Below, piece by piece: positions 1 through 11,600 of a stretch of 64,000 nt of DNA. The stretch comes from TH-plancto1 sp043777375 (GTDB lineage: Bacteria; Planctomycetota; Planctomycetia; Planctomycetales; Planctomycetaceae), in NCBI GenBank assembly GCA_043777375.1, contig JAYWHX010000047.1, positions 93,417 through 157,416 of the forward strand, given 5' to 3'. Every line of letters starts with the position of its first letter. Positions within the stretch are counted from its first letter, which is position 1. The translations under genes and the position numbers were made by a program. The notes under the pieces were generated by a model. That model worked only from the letters and a program-made list of their open reading frames with translations, did no database searches and was not told the origin of the DNA.

Positions 1-524
1 GCGAAGCACTCCTCAATGCCGATGCCCTGCTTGGCACTGACCATCAAAGCGTCGCTGGTATCCAGACCGACAATCCGCTCGATTTCTTCGCAGACTTCTG
101 GGATGCGGGTGACCGGCAGATCGATCTTGTTGATGACCGGAATGATCTCCAGATTGCAGTCGAGCGCTAGGTAGGCGTTCGCGACCGTTTGGGCCTGCAC
201 CCCCTGAAACGCATCGACCACCAGCAAGGCTCCCTCGCACGCAGCCAAGCTGCGCGAGACTTCGTATTGGAAGTCGACATGGCCCGGCGTATCAATGAAA
301 TTGATCTCGTATGTCACGCCGTCGAGCGTGTAGTTGATCGCGACCGCCCGCGCCTTGATCGTGATGCCGCGTTCCCGCTCAATCGCCAGATCGTCAAGGA
401 TCTGCTCGTGGAACTCGCGCTGGGTGATCGCCCCGGATTTCAGCAACAGCTGATCTGCGAGCGTGCTCTTTCCGTGGTCGATGTGGGCGACGATCGAGAA
501 GTTACGAATGAATTTCGTGTCCAT
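1..524 (-). CDS. lepA: Elongation factor 4 (LepA), N-terminal part
   Basis: Ribosome-associated translational GTPase that promotes back-translocation. The gene starts at the ATG at 524 and runs off the left edge, so only about 174 N-terminal codons are present. Reading the minus strand gives MDTKFIRNFSIVAHIDHGKS (P-loop AHIDHGKS), switch I RERGITIKARAV, the G3 box DTPGHVDF and the G4 box NKIDLP. The segment SRSLAACEGALLVVDAFQGV followed by QAQT separates LepA from EF-G and TypA. No start upstream of this ATG is plausible, because the first residues align with the LepA N-terminus. The 115 bp between it and the next minus-strand gene hold nothing recognisable. Confidence 0.95.
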   Translation of the reverse strand, partial: MDTKFIRNFSIVAHIDHGKSTLADQLLLKSGAITQREFHEQILDDLAIERERGITIKARAVAINYTLDGVTYEINFIDTPGHVDFQYEVSRSLAACEGALLVVDAFQGVQAQTVANAYLALDCNLEIIPVINKIDLPVTRIPEVCEEIERIVGLDTSDALMVSAKQGIGIEECF

Positions 525-639
525 GACACAACAATCGGTGGGCAATGAGGTTACGGATGGGGAGGCGATATCACAGTGACGTACGCCTCGCCATGGGAGT
601 TAGTAGTATAGCGGATGGCGGCGAATCGAGGAGACCTCG

Positions 640-1665
640 TTACGAGGTCCGCTTATCAAACAAAAACTCGCATGCCTCCAACCTCGCCCCTTTCGCATCC
701 GCAACGGCGAAATCGGTCGGCCCCCACAGCGACACTCCCGCGTACTCCCCGGTCTTCGACAGCAGATAGAGCTTCAGCCCGAAGTTCGGCCTTCCATCTT
801 TCCCAAGCAAGTGTGGCTCCCGAGTATGGGCCACGACCCGCTGGAGCAGTTCCAGACCCGCCTCGCGCGGGGTTGCCCCGTGCCGCATCAATTCGACAGC
901 TGTGGCCGAACTGGCGTGTTGCAGATTGGCCTCGCCGCGACCGGTACTGCCACAGGAACCGACTTCGTTATCGCAGTAGAGTCCCGCGCCGATCACAGCG
1001 GAGTCACCGACTCGCCCGGCGATCTTGAACGCCAGCCCACTGGTGGTCGTGGTACAGGAGATATCCCCCGCCCGGTTGATCGCCGAGCAGTGGATCGTTC
1101 CAGTCGGACGTTCGAGAGCCTCGGACCGCTGGTAGACGAGGGCATCGGTTCCGGGAACGTCGTCGGCCTCCAATCGAAAGAACTCGCGAACCTCGGAGTC
1201 GACCTCATCGAGTGCCGGAGCAATCCAGTCATCGCGGAGAGACCGGGTCCGCTTCCAATACATCCAGATCTTGCGGGCCTTCTCCGTGAGCAGGTTCTCC
1301 TCGACAAACCCATTGTAGATCGCGAACCGCCGCGCCCCTTCGCCGACCAGCAGTACATGATCCGTCATCTGCATGACCAACTGAGCCACACAGGCCGGAT
1401 GGCGAATCCCCTGAATCGCCGCCACCGCTCCCGCCCGATGACTGGGTCCATGCATCACAGCTGCATCGAGTTCGACGATGCCGTCCTCATTCGGTAATCC
1501 GCCATACCCGACGGTGAGGTCAAGTGGGTCGTCTTCCACCAGCGACACCCCGGCGATGACGGCGTCCAGTGGATCCGCACAAGCCTCTAGTTCAGCCCAG
1601 GCTTTCGCCACAGCTCCCAAACCATTGGCGGAAGAGATCACGCGCGGCGTCGGATTTTTCGACAT
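640..1665 (-). CDS. N4-(beta-N-acetylglucosaminyl)-L-asparaginase family (Ntn hydrolase, T2)
   Basis: 341-residue member of the glycosylasparaginase / isoaspartyl peptidase family, which are N-terminal-nucleophile amidohydrolases that self-cleave into alpha and beta chains. The predicted nucleophile is Thr190 in PTGTIHCSA, where the family has its D-T-I-G cleavage site; here Gly, not Asp, precedes the Thr. The following GDISCTTTTSGLAFKIAGRV and GDSAVIGAGLYCDNEVG match the substrate-binding strands (family pattern HIAAGTSTNG...GRVGDSPIPGAG). No signal peptide is visible, so the protein is likely cytoplasmic. Length is normal for the family. It lies 115 bp downstream of the lepA start on the same strand, with no evident functional link. 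Substrate (glycoasparagine versus isoaspartyl peptide) cannot be settled from sequence. Confidence 0.85.
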   Translation of the reverse strand: MSKNPTPRVISSANGLGAVAKAWAELEACADPLDAVIAGVSLVEDDPLDLTVGYGGLPNEDGIVELDAAVMHGPSHRAGAVAAIQGIRHPACVAQLVMQMTDHVLLVGEGARRFAIYNGFVEENLLTEKARKIWMYWKRTRSLRDDWIAPALDEVDSEVREFFRLEADDVPGTDALVYQRSEALERPTGTIHCSAINRAGDISCTTTTSGLAFKIAGRVGDSAVIGAGLYCDNEVGSCGSTGRGEANLQHASSATAVELMRHGATPREAGLELLQRVVAHTREPHLLGKDGRPNFGLKLYLLSKTGEYAGVSLWGPTDFAVADAKGARLEACEFLFDKRTS

Positions 1666-1902
1666 GCTGAGCAGACAGTCCGGTTGAGGAAGGGGAGATC
1701 CCCTGCGGGTTGATGATGCTCGAAATCATACTCGTTTCGAGTGGTCGTCAGCAGTGGAATTCTTCCTGCTCTTGGCTGAGACTCTCAGCAATCGTGAATT
1801 CGCTGGCCAGCGATCTCAAGGTGCCAAGGCTCCCACGACGAGTCGGGCAATCAGCATGCGATTTTGAGATAACGAGCGGTGACACGAATATTGATTTCGC
1901 AA

Positions 1903-1945
1903 ATTAAAACGGGACTGGAAAAACCATCTGGCTTCTCCAGTCCCG
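1903..1945 (-). terminator. Rho-independent terminator of the cold-shock gene
   Basis: On the minus strand a perfect 10-bp stem (CGGGACTGGA 1910-1919 paired with TCCAGTCCCG 1936-1945), a 16-nt loop, and a following TTTTAATTT tract. It sits 48 bp past the stop codon of the cold-shock gene. The remaining bases between it and the asparaginase start hold nothing recognisable. Confidence 0.8.
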
Positions 1946-1992
1946 GTCGCATTTCAATTCCACCAAGGTGGAACGCAACTCATGACGATTGA

Positions 1993-2196
1993 TTACGTCG
2001 GGATGACGACGGACGCCCGGTCACCTTTAGGACCAGACTCCATTTCGTATTCCACCGACTGTCCTTCGAACAGAGAGTCGAATGCGACATCCTTCACAGC
2101 TGAGACGTGGAAGAATAAATCCTTCCCCCGTTCTCCGCCGGCGATGAATCCAAAACCTTTGTCCGCAACCAACTTTTTGATCGTGCCCTGCTGCAT
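1993..2196 (-). CDS. Cold-shock domain protein (CspA family)
   Basis: 67-residue single cold-shock domain that binds single-stranded RNA/DNA and acts as an RNA chaperone. RNP1 (KGFGFI) and RNP2 (LFFHVS) are intact, and the C-terminus EYEMESGPKGDRASVVIP is typical. I use the ATG at 2196 because GGAAGG lies six bases upstream of it; an in-frame GTG at 2211 would put that ribosome-binding site inside the gene. The preceding stretch up to about 2600 could hold a long leader, as is usual for csp genes, but I cannot identify a specific structure. A strong terminator follows at 1903-1945. The copy is single and not in an operon. Confidence 0.93.
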   Translation of the reverse strand: MQQGTIKKLVADKGFGFIAGGERGKDLFFHVSAVKDVAFDSLFEGQSVEYEMESGPKGDRASVVIPT

Positions 2197-2615
2197 GGCA
2201 GCCCTTCCCACATGAGACTAATGAAATGTCCTCAGTGTGGTCCTCTGGTTTCTGCCCTTCTCCATCGTGCCCAGCCACAGTTTCCTGTTGCGATCTGTCC
2301 ACACCACATCGGATCACAAGTCGCGAAAGTATCGCTGCTCGAATGAAGATCGAATGAAAAGGTCGAAGACGTGAGGGCATGAAAGCCAAGAGGCAGAGGC
2401 TAGAAACCCCACCTTGTAAGAGATCGTATCGCTACAGTTATCGATTCGCTAGTGTCGATGCGTTTTTGCCGACAAGTGAACAAACACATCCGTTCGAAGA
2501 TTCCCACCGGCAGTTTCTGCATATTCGATACCCGCGACATTTGCCCGCATTCTTTTCCTAAGCGTTAAACATGGGTCTGGACGGTGTACTCCGCCAGAGC
2601 CGACTGGGTGACATA
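2197..2615. other. Intergenic region between divergent csp and the giant gene
   Basis: About 420 bp separating two divergent genes. It should hold the csp promoter and leader (minus) and the promoter of the giant gene (plus). I see no convincing coding sequence and no clear -35/-10 pair. Short open frames here lack homology-like features and ribosome-binding sites. Confidence 0.5.
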
Positions 2616-2655
2616 GAGTCGATTGGGCCGCGCTGCGCGCGGACCGCATCGACTC
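2616..2655 (+). promoter_or_regulatory. Hairpin just upstream of the giant gene's ribosome-binding site
   Basis: A 40-nt interrupted inverted repeat: outer arms GAGTCGAT (2616-2623) and ATCGACTC (2648-2655), inner G+C-rich arms CCGCGC/GCGCGG. It ends five bases before the Shine-Dalgarno-like TAGGGG at 2660-2665. Its position suggests control of translation or a transcript-stabilising 5' structure for the 17-kb message. It could also be one more interspersed palindrome. Confidence 0.45.
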
Positions 2656-2670
2656 AGCGTAGGGGTTGTG

Positions 2671-5600
2671 ATGATTCTTCGTGATCTAATTGTCCGCACC
2701 GGAATGCGGGCTTCCCATTCGATGGACCGCTTTCGCCTGAAGCGGTCGTCGGCCCGGCAACTGCAGTTGGTCTCGATGGAGGACCGGCTGCTGTTCAGTG
2801 CTGCGCCGGGGCCGCTGCTCGTCGCTCCCTCTCCCGATGCGCAGATTGAGATGGTGGTCGCGGCTTCGCTCGATGCAGCGGTGGAGGTCATCTCAAGTGA
2901 CCAGCCGGCTTCGCAACAGAGTGCTGGCCAAGTGTCGGTTTTGGAACAGTCCCAAGCCGAAGGCATCCTCACCGCGACCACGCGCGAGCTGGTGTTCATC
3001 GACACCGGGGCAGAGAACTACCAGATGTTGCTCGAAGATCTCTGGGGCCATCAAGACCCCGCCCGGCACATCGATGTCGTGCTGCTCTCCACCAATGAAG
3101 ACGGCCTCGCACAGATCACCGAGACACTCGCTCAATACACCACCGAAAAGCTAGACGCCGTTCACCTGGTGACCCACGGAGCCGACCGCGCGATCAAGCT
3201 CGGCAACACTTGGCTCGACGCCGCTTCTCTCGATCAGAACCGCGACCAGATCGCAACTTGGGGCGAGGCCCTCCAACCGGGGGCTGACCTGCTCGTCTAC
3301 GGCTGCGACCTGGCCGGGAACGATCTCGGTCGGGCGCTGCTGAACAACCTCGTCGACCTGACCGGTGCCGACATCGCCGCGAGTATTGATGATACCGGCT
3401 CATCGCTGCTGGGCGGGGATTGGGACCTGGAGCACGAACTGGGAGATGTCGAGACCAATGTCGCATTCTCCGCATTGACTCTCGATGAATACAACGGGCT
3501 GTTGAATGCGTTCTCGGTGACGAGCGCCGCTGACAGTGGCGTCGGCTCACTTCGTCAAGCAATTCTCGATGCGAACGCGCTCGGTGGAGCGGACACAATC
3601 CAGTTCAATATTCTCGGCGACATGGTCCATACGATCACGGTCGCGAGTGAACTGCCCCAGATCATGGAACAAGTCACGATCGACGCCACCACCGAGACCG
3701 ATTTCGCAGGCACTCCCCGCGTCGTCTTGTCTGGCAGCGGCCTGCATGCCAACGGCTTTCGCATCTACGGCGGCACTGGCAGTTCGATCCGCGGTTTGGT
3801 GATTCAGAACTTTACCGGGAACGGCATCGACATTGCCAACAGCAATAATAATGTGATTGTCGGGAACTACATTGGCACATCGTCCACCGGCAACGTGGCA
3901 GCTGGGAATAACGACGGCATCAACATCTTTCAAAGTTCCGGCAATATGATCGGGGGATTGATCTCGCTGGATCGCAACGTGATCTCGGGCAATGCCAACA
4001 ACGGAGTCAACATCTCGGGCACCGGGGCGTCGAATAACACTGTCCGGGGTAACTACATCGGCGTGGGGGCCGATGGCACGACTGACGTAGGCAATCGCTG
4101 GCTGGGGATGTATGTGAATTCCAGCGGCAACACCATAGGCGGCACGGTGGCCGGAGCCGGGAACGTGATCAGCGGGACCGGCACATCGGGGACTGGCTCG
4201 TATGGAATTTACCTGCAAACCAGTGCCACCGGGACCACTATCCAAGGCAACATCATTGGACTCAACGCGGCGGGAGCCGGAGTCGTGACCAATTTTGGTG
4301 CGGGGCTGGTCGTTGCGTCCTCGGGAAACCAGATCGGAGGCACGTCGGCATCGGCACGCAACGTCATCTCGGGCAACACGGCCAACGGGATTCTGATCAC
4401 GGGATCAAGTGCCACAGGCAACACCGTCGAAGGCAACTACATCGGCACCAGCAGCACCGGACTGGTGGACCTGGGAAACGCCGAAGACGGCATTCAACTA
4501 GAGTTTGGAGCGTCGAACAACACGATCGGCAGCCTGTCCGCTGGCGGGCGCAACATCATTGCGGGCAACAACAACGCCGGAATCTCCGTCGACGGTGCCA
4601 CGACCTCGTCCAACACCATTATTGGCAACTACGTGGGCTTGGGGGCCGATGGATCGACCGACCTGGGAAACACTCATGACGGGGTCCACCTGCAAGCTGC
4701 GACCGGCACTCTCATCGGCGGCACCACCAGCTCTGCCAGAAACGTAATCTCCGGCAATGAGATCAACGGCATCGGCTTGGATTCGGCCACCAGCACGATC
4801 ATTCAGAGCAATTACATCGGGACTGATGCCACCGGCCTGTTGGATCGCGGCAACACGATCGACGGTATCAACTTTGTGGGTCTCACCATAACCACCCAAA
4901 TCGGTGGGATTGGAGGCGGAAATGTGATCTCCGGAAACAACGCCGCTGGGATCTACTTGGATGGCGCGAGCGTTTCCGGGACGACCGTTCAGGGGAATTT
5001 GATTGGAACAGACGCCACAGGCACCGGTAGCCTGGGCAATGGTGCGGCTGGGGTCGATCTGAACAACAGCACCCATGACAACCTGATTGGCGGAGAGTCT
5101 GCAGGTACAGGCAATGTGCTGGCGTTCAACGCCTGGGATGGAGTGCGCGTCCGCAACAACGCCGTGGGCAACGCCATTCTGGGCAACTCGATCTACAGTA
5201 ACACCGAGACTGGAATCGATCTGGGGACCGGAGGCGTGACCGCCAATGACCCGACGGTCAATATGGACTCCGACAGCGGGTCCAACAATCAACAGAACTT
5301 TCCGGTGCTGACCAGAGCAGTGACCAACCAGAGCAATCGCTTCGCGGTCGATGGCAGTCTGAATAGTCTGGTCAACACAAACTTTCGGATCGAGATCTTC
5401 TCCAGCCCCACTGGAGACGTGCCAAACGGAGAAGGTCGGACTTATCTGGGATACGTCAACACACGCACCGACAGTTCTGGCGACAGTGAGTGGGGGGCTT
5501 TGTTCAACGTCAACGTCGCATCGGGCAGCATCATTTCAGCCACGGCCACACGGCTGACGAGTGCGTTCGCTCCGGTAGAAACGTCCGAATTCGCAGCCAA

Positions 5601-8600
5601 CGTGACCGTCTCGACGACCATTCGCACGGTGATCAACACCAACGATTCCGGTCCGGGGTCGTTGCGACAGGCGATCATCGACGCGAACGCGACCACCGGG
5701 ATGGACATCATCCAGTTCAGTATCTCCGGGGGCGGACCACACACGATCACGCTGAGTTCCGAACTCCCCACGATGATTGATACCGTTGTAATTGATGGCT
5801 CGACCGAACCCGACTACGCGTCGACGCCCGTTATCGAACTCAACGGCAACAACGCGGGCACGCTGCGCAAGGGCCTGACCTTGGGAGCTGGCAGTGGCGG
5901 CAGCACGATTCGCGGCTTGACGATCAACCGCTTCACGGGCTCAGCCATCGAGATCACTGGCTCGAGCCACCACACGATTCAGGGCAACTGGATTGGACTC
6001 AATGCAACAGGCACAGCAGCCTCCGCAAACGGGATCAATGGAGTTTATGTCACCAACAGTATTGGCAACTTGATCGGCGGTACGACAGCGTCCGAGCGGA
6101 ATGTGATCTCGGGAAACTCGCAACAAGGCGTCTTTTTCAACAACGCGGACTACAGCACGATCTCCGGAAACTACATCGGAACCAATGCCAGCGGCACTAG
6201 CGACGTGTCTGGCACAAGTGCCAACACACTGCAAACAGGTGTGTACCTAGGGAACGGTTCAAGCAACAACACCATCGGCGGCACAGCGACCGGAGCAGGC
6301 AACGTCATCTCTGGTAACAACCACTTCGGCCTGGAAATCCTTGGGACAACCTCGCAGAACAACCAGGTCCAAGGCAACTTGATCGGGACAACCGCCAACG
6401 GATTATTGGCTCTCGGCAACACAAACGGAGGTATCTCTTTCTGGGGAGCCGGTGCCGGGAATACTCTGGGCGGCACCGCCAGCGGGGCACGCAATATCGT
6501 TTCCGGTAACCTCAGCGTTGGCGTGCTCGTCGAGAGTGGCTCGACAGGGGCAGTCATTGCTGGCAATTACATCGGCGTGGCCACCGACGGCACCACGGCA
6601 CTGGGGAACTCCGGTGATGGCGTGCGGGTCGAAGTCGGTTCGACCACCACGCTAATCGGCGGGCAAGCGGCGGGCGCCGGTAACGTGATCGCGAACAACA
6701 CCGGTAACGGAGTCAACGTCTCCAGTAGCTTCGACACCGCGATCGTTCGCAACTCGATTCACTCCAACACGTCGCTGGGTATCAACCTGGGAACCGCCGG
6801 TGTGACAGCCAATGGCAGCGGAGTGCAGAACTATCCCGTATTATCCAGCGCTGTGACTGACGGCACGCAGATCACAATCACTGGGACACTGAACAGTGCC
6901 CCGTGGACGAGCTACCGCATCGAGTTCTACTCCAATTTCACTAGCGATGGACAGGGGTACGGTGAAGGTCAAACCCTGATTGGCATTGCCGATGAGACGA
7001 CCGATGGTTTCGGCGTCGCGTCGATCTCCGCCGTTTTGACGGCAGCAGTCCCCGCTGGCCGCGTGATTAGCGCCACGGCGTCGCGGCTGGATGGCGGGGA
7101 CAACGAAGTCGATACTTCGGAGTTCTCGCAGAATGTGATCGCGACGGCGGCGCTCAACGCTGACCCCGTGATCACTTCCGATGGGAGTGGCAACTCTGCC
7201 GTGATCAGCGTCGCCGAGAACAGCACCGCCGTGACCACAGTCACCGCGACCGATTCCGACATGCCCGCGCAGTCGCTGACTTACTCGCTCAGCGGAGTCG
7301 ATCAAGCCTGGTTCGCAATCCATCCCACAACTGGAGTGCTGACGTTCGCCACTCCTCCCAACTACGAGACTCCGACCGATGCCGGTGGGAACAACGTCTA
7401 CAACGTCACGGTCCAAGTCAGCGACGGAGCGGGCGGCAGCGACACTCAGGATCTAGCCGTTACGGTCACCAACCAAGCCATCACCACGGTCAGTGCGGCG
7501 GGCGCGGCGACTGTCGGAGTCGGGGCAAGCTACACGCTGAATCTGACGTCCGACGAAGACGCCACAAGCTGGACGATCAACTGGGGCGACGGGACCATAC
7601 AGTCCGTGGCGGGCGCTCCCACGTCGGTGACGCACACCTACGTCGCCGGAAACTCGGGACTGACGTTCAACATCCTGGCCAGTGCGACCGACGACGCTGG
7701 GGCACACTTTGCCAATGATCTACTCGCTCCCACCGCGTTTCTCACGGGTGAGGGGCTGTATCGTTTCTCCGGGCCGACCGGCAGCTTCTCGCAGATGTTC
7801 AGCGGTGCGGAACTCCAAAATCCCACCGCTGTGCTCGTCGGCCCCGACGGACTGCTGTATGCCGCTGGTCACGGGACCGACAATATCGTCCGCTACAACG
7901 CCGCGACTGGAGCCTATGTCGACACGTTTGTCGCAGCTGCGAGCGGTACGCTCAACGGGGCTTCGGGCCTAGCGTTTGGACCGGACGGGCATCTGTATGT
8001 CAGCAGCCAGCTCAACGATAAAGTGCTGAAGTTCGACGGCACAACCGGGGCCTTCCTGTCGACATTTGTCGCGTCCGCCAGCGGCGGACTGGATGGTCCC
8101 ACGCAGTTGGTCTTTCGGCCCGATGGCTACTTGTATGTGGCCAGTTATAACTCCGACAGTGTTCTGCGTTTCAACGCCACCACGGGTGCGTATGTCGACA
8201 CGTTTGTCACCACCGCCAGTGGCAGTCTGAACGGTCCGGCGTCGCTCGTGTGGGGCCACGATGGCAACCTGTACGTCTCCAGCACCAACAGCACGGTCAA
8301 GCGCTACAATGGGACCACGGGGGCTTTCATCGACAACTTTGTGACGGCAGGCAGCGGCGGCCTCGGTGAGGCCTTCGGGTTGGCGTTCGGTCCGGACGGC
8401 CATCTGTATGTGTCGAGTTTCACGACCGACCAGATCGTCAAATACAACGGCACGACCGGGGCTTTGATTGGCGATTATGTCGCCAGTGGCAGCGGCGGCC
8501 TGGATGGTCCGACGTCGTTCACGTTCCGCCCGAATCAGCAGGTGAAAGTTGTCTCGCATGGGATCACGGTGACCCCGACATCGGGCCTGACGACGACCGA

Positions 8601-11600
8601 GGCGGGTGGCACAGCGACGTTTTCGATCGTGTTGACATCCGCTCCCACGGCCAATGTCACCATCCAATTAAGTTCGAGCGACACCACCGAAGGCACCATC
8701 TCCGGGGCCACGCTCGTTGGCAATACGCTGACCTTTACTGCGGCGAACTGGAATACGCCGCAGGTCATCACCGTGACGGGGGTCAACGATGCTGCCGACG
8801 ATGGAAATGTTGCTTTTTCGATCAACACGACTGCCGCTGTATCGACCGACTTGAACTACAACGACCGTGACGTGAGTGATGTCGCGGTGACCAACACGAA
8901 CGACGATGTCACTCTGACTGGATTGCAGTATCTCGACGGTGTAGGCGATGGCTCCGATGTCCCGACCGCGATACTTAAGTCGACAGTTCCCACCGATACT
9001 TCACTCGACAACTTCGACTTTGGCAGAGACTCGTATCCCGGTTTGTTTATCAGCAAAGGCGGATCGGGCGCTGGCGAATCCGACCCCACTAAGTATCAAG
9101 TCTGGCTGACTTCGGCCACCGGCAATCAGATTGTGAACAGTGTCGTGACACTGGACATCTGGACCGCCATGAAGGACTTTAACACTGTGGAAGGCGGCAG
9201 TGTTGTGGCTCATCTGGTGGAGGCCAACACCGACGGCTCCAGCGCTCTTTCTATCGCGAGTGCGACGATCACGCGGGGCGATTGGGACACGGCGAATACG
9301 GGGACATGGATTCAAGATACGTTCAACTTTGGCATGGTGAACCATACCACGGCGGCAGGCAAGGCGTTGGGGATCAAGCTGCTCGTCAGCGGCTCGTCCA
9401 GCAATGACATGTTCTTCGCTTACGATGCCACGAACTATGCCAGTCATTTGTCGTTCGGCACGCCTGCGGGCATCACAGTGTCCCCGACCACCGGTCTGAC
9501 CACCACCGAGGCGGGTGGCACCACGTCGTTCTCCGTCGTGCTCAACTCCGCTCCTACGGCCGATGTCACCATCCAACTCGGTTCGACCGACACCACCGAA
9601 GGCACCATCTCCGGAGCCACGCTGGTCGGCAACACGCTGACCTTTACGTCCGCGAACTGGAACACCCCTCAAATTATCAGCGTCACTGGCGTCAATGACG
9701 CGATCACCGATGGCGACATCAGCTACTCGATCACCACCCTCAACGCCAGCAGTACCGACCTCAACTACAACGGCCTCAATCCCAGCGATGTCAGTGTCAC
9801 CAACACCGACAACGACCTGTACTCGATCTCGGGCACTGTGTTCGAAGATGTTGACGGCGATGGACTGGTGAGCGACGACGGTGTGGGGCTAGCGAACGCG
9901 ATCGTGTCGCTGTACCGCGATGACGGCGACGGCACGCTCGACGCGGGCGACTCGATCGTCAATTCGATCCTGGCCAACGCCTCGGGCCAGTACACGTTCG
10001 GTGCGTTGTCGAACGACACTTACTGGGTGGTCGTCGATTCACGGTCATTCGTGGGCACGACGGGGCTGAACACAGGCTCGACGATTCACGATCAGTGGGC
10101 CGAGCAAACGTACGGCTCGATCGGCAGCGTCGGGTGGGATGGCTCGGCCTACACCTTCACGGGCACAGCTGGGGCGTTCATTGGAGGCATGCGGCAAGAC
10201 CGCGGAGACAACAGTGCCAGTCTGCTGACTGGCGAGCACATCACCCGTGTCGCTCTCTCGGGCATCAGCGCAGCCGGTATCGACTACGGTTTCAGCTACA
10301 ACGTCATCACCAACACGCGCGATGGCGACGAGGTGGGAGCGAACAATCGCACCATCCAAGGCTCGCTGCGGCAGTTCATCCAGAACAGCAATGCCCTCGC
10401 AGACACGCAATCGTCGAACTTCGAGATCACCAACCCCCTCGTGGGCGGGGCACACACGATCGATGTCAGCGGTCTTCTTCCAGCAATCACCGATGCGGTC
10501 AACCTGGATGCCTCCACCGAATCCGACTTCGCAGGATTACCAATCGTCGTCCTCAACGGAGCCACAGCAGGATTAGGTGTCGATGGACTTGAGTTTGTGA
10601 GTGGGTCAGCGGGCAGTACGGTTCGTGGGTTCGTCATCCAGAACTTTGACTCCACTGGAATCTGGGTTAATAGTACAAACAACATCACTCTCGCAGGCAA
10701 CTTCATCGGCACTGATGTCACGGGTACGGTGGCTGCCGAAAACTCCAATGGCATCCTGGTTGAATACTCGTCCAATGTCACGATCGGAGGATTAACGCCC
10801 GCTGATCGTAATGTCATTTCCGGGAGTCGAACCTATCACGGCGTTTGGCTCGACAACACCTCTAACAACAATACCGTCGTCGGAAACTTCATTGGGACCG
10901 ATCTTACTGGAGAGCTCGACCTCGGTAACTTTGGGGATGGAGTTCGAATTGACAATGGATCCCTGGGCAACACAATCGGCGGAACGACCGCAGCTGCTCG
11001 CAATGTGATCTCCGGGAACCAGGGTGACGGCGTTGGAATTCAAGGAGTCGGAACCACCGGCAACGTGGTCCAAGGGAACTACATCGGCACCGATGACGAC
11101 GGGGAACAGGACCTCGGGAACTCGGCCAACGGGGTCAATGTTTCGGCAGATGGCAATACCATCGGTGGCAGTTCCGTCGGGGCTGGCAACGTCATCTCTG
11201 GCAACAGCCTGCGTGGGGTCTACGTGACCGGCACGGGAGTCTCCGCGACCATTCGAAGCAATTATGTCGGGACGGACAAGGACGGGTTGCAAGCCTTGGG
11301 CAACAGCTTCGACGGAATTGAAGTCAACTTCGGAGCGGGCGATGTCACGATCAGGGACAATCTGGTCGCGGCGAACGGACAGTGGGGGATTAACCTCTCG
11401 GGGACTGGAACAGACAATAAGGTGCGAGACAATACGGTGGGCCTGAATGCGACCCAGGCAGCCATCCTGGGCGGCGCGGGAATCGGTGTCTCCAGTGATG
11501 GTCACACAATCATCGACAACACAATCGGGGGCTCAAACACCTATGGGATCTACCTGACTGGATCGAGTGACAACACGATCCAGGGGAACTACATCGGGAC

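Noticed and set aside
811..1497. 228-codon open frame opposite the asparaginase gene
   Set aside because: Antisense to a convincing enzyme and Arg-rich without domain features.
9800..10060. Sortase-type (LPxTG) anchoring of the giant protein, suggested by the SdrD-B-like domain
   Set aside because: No LPxTG motif occurs at the C-terminus; the ending is a hydrophobic segment plus VTFDPLPVM.
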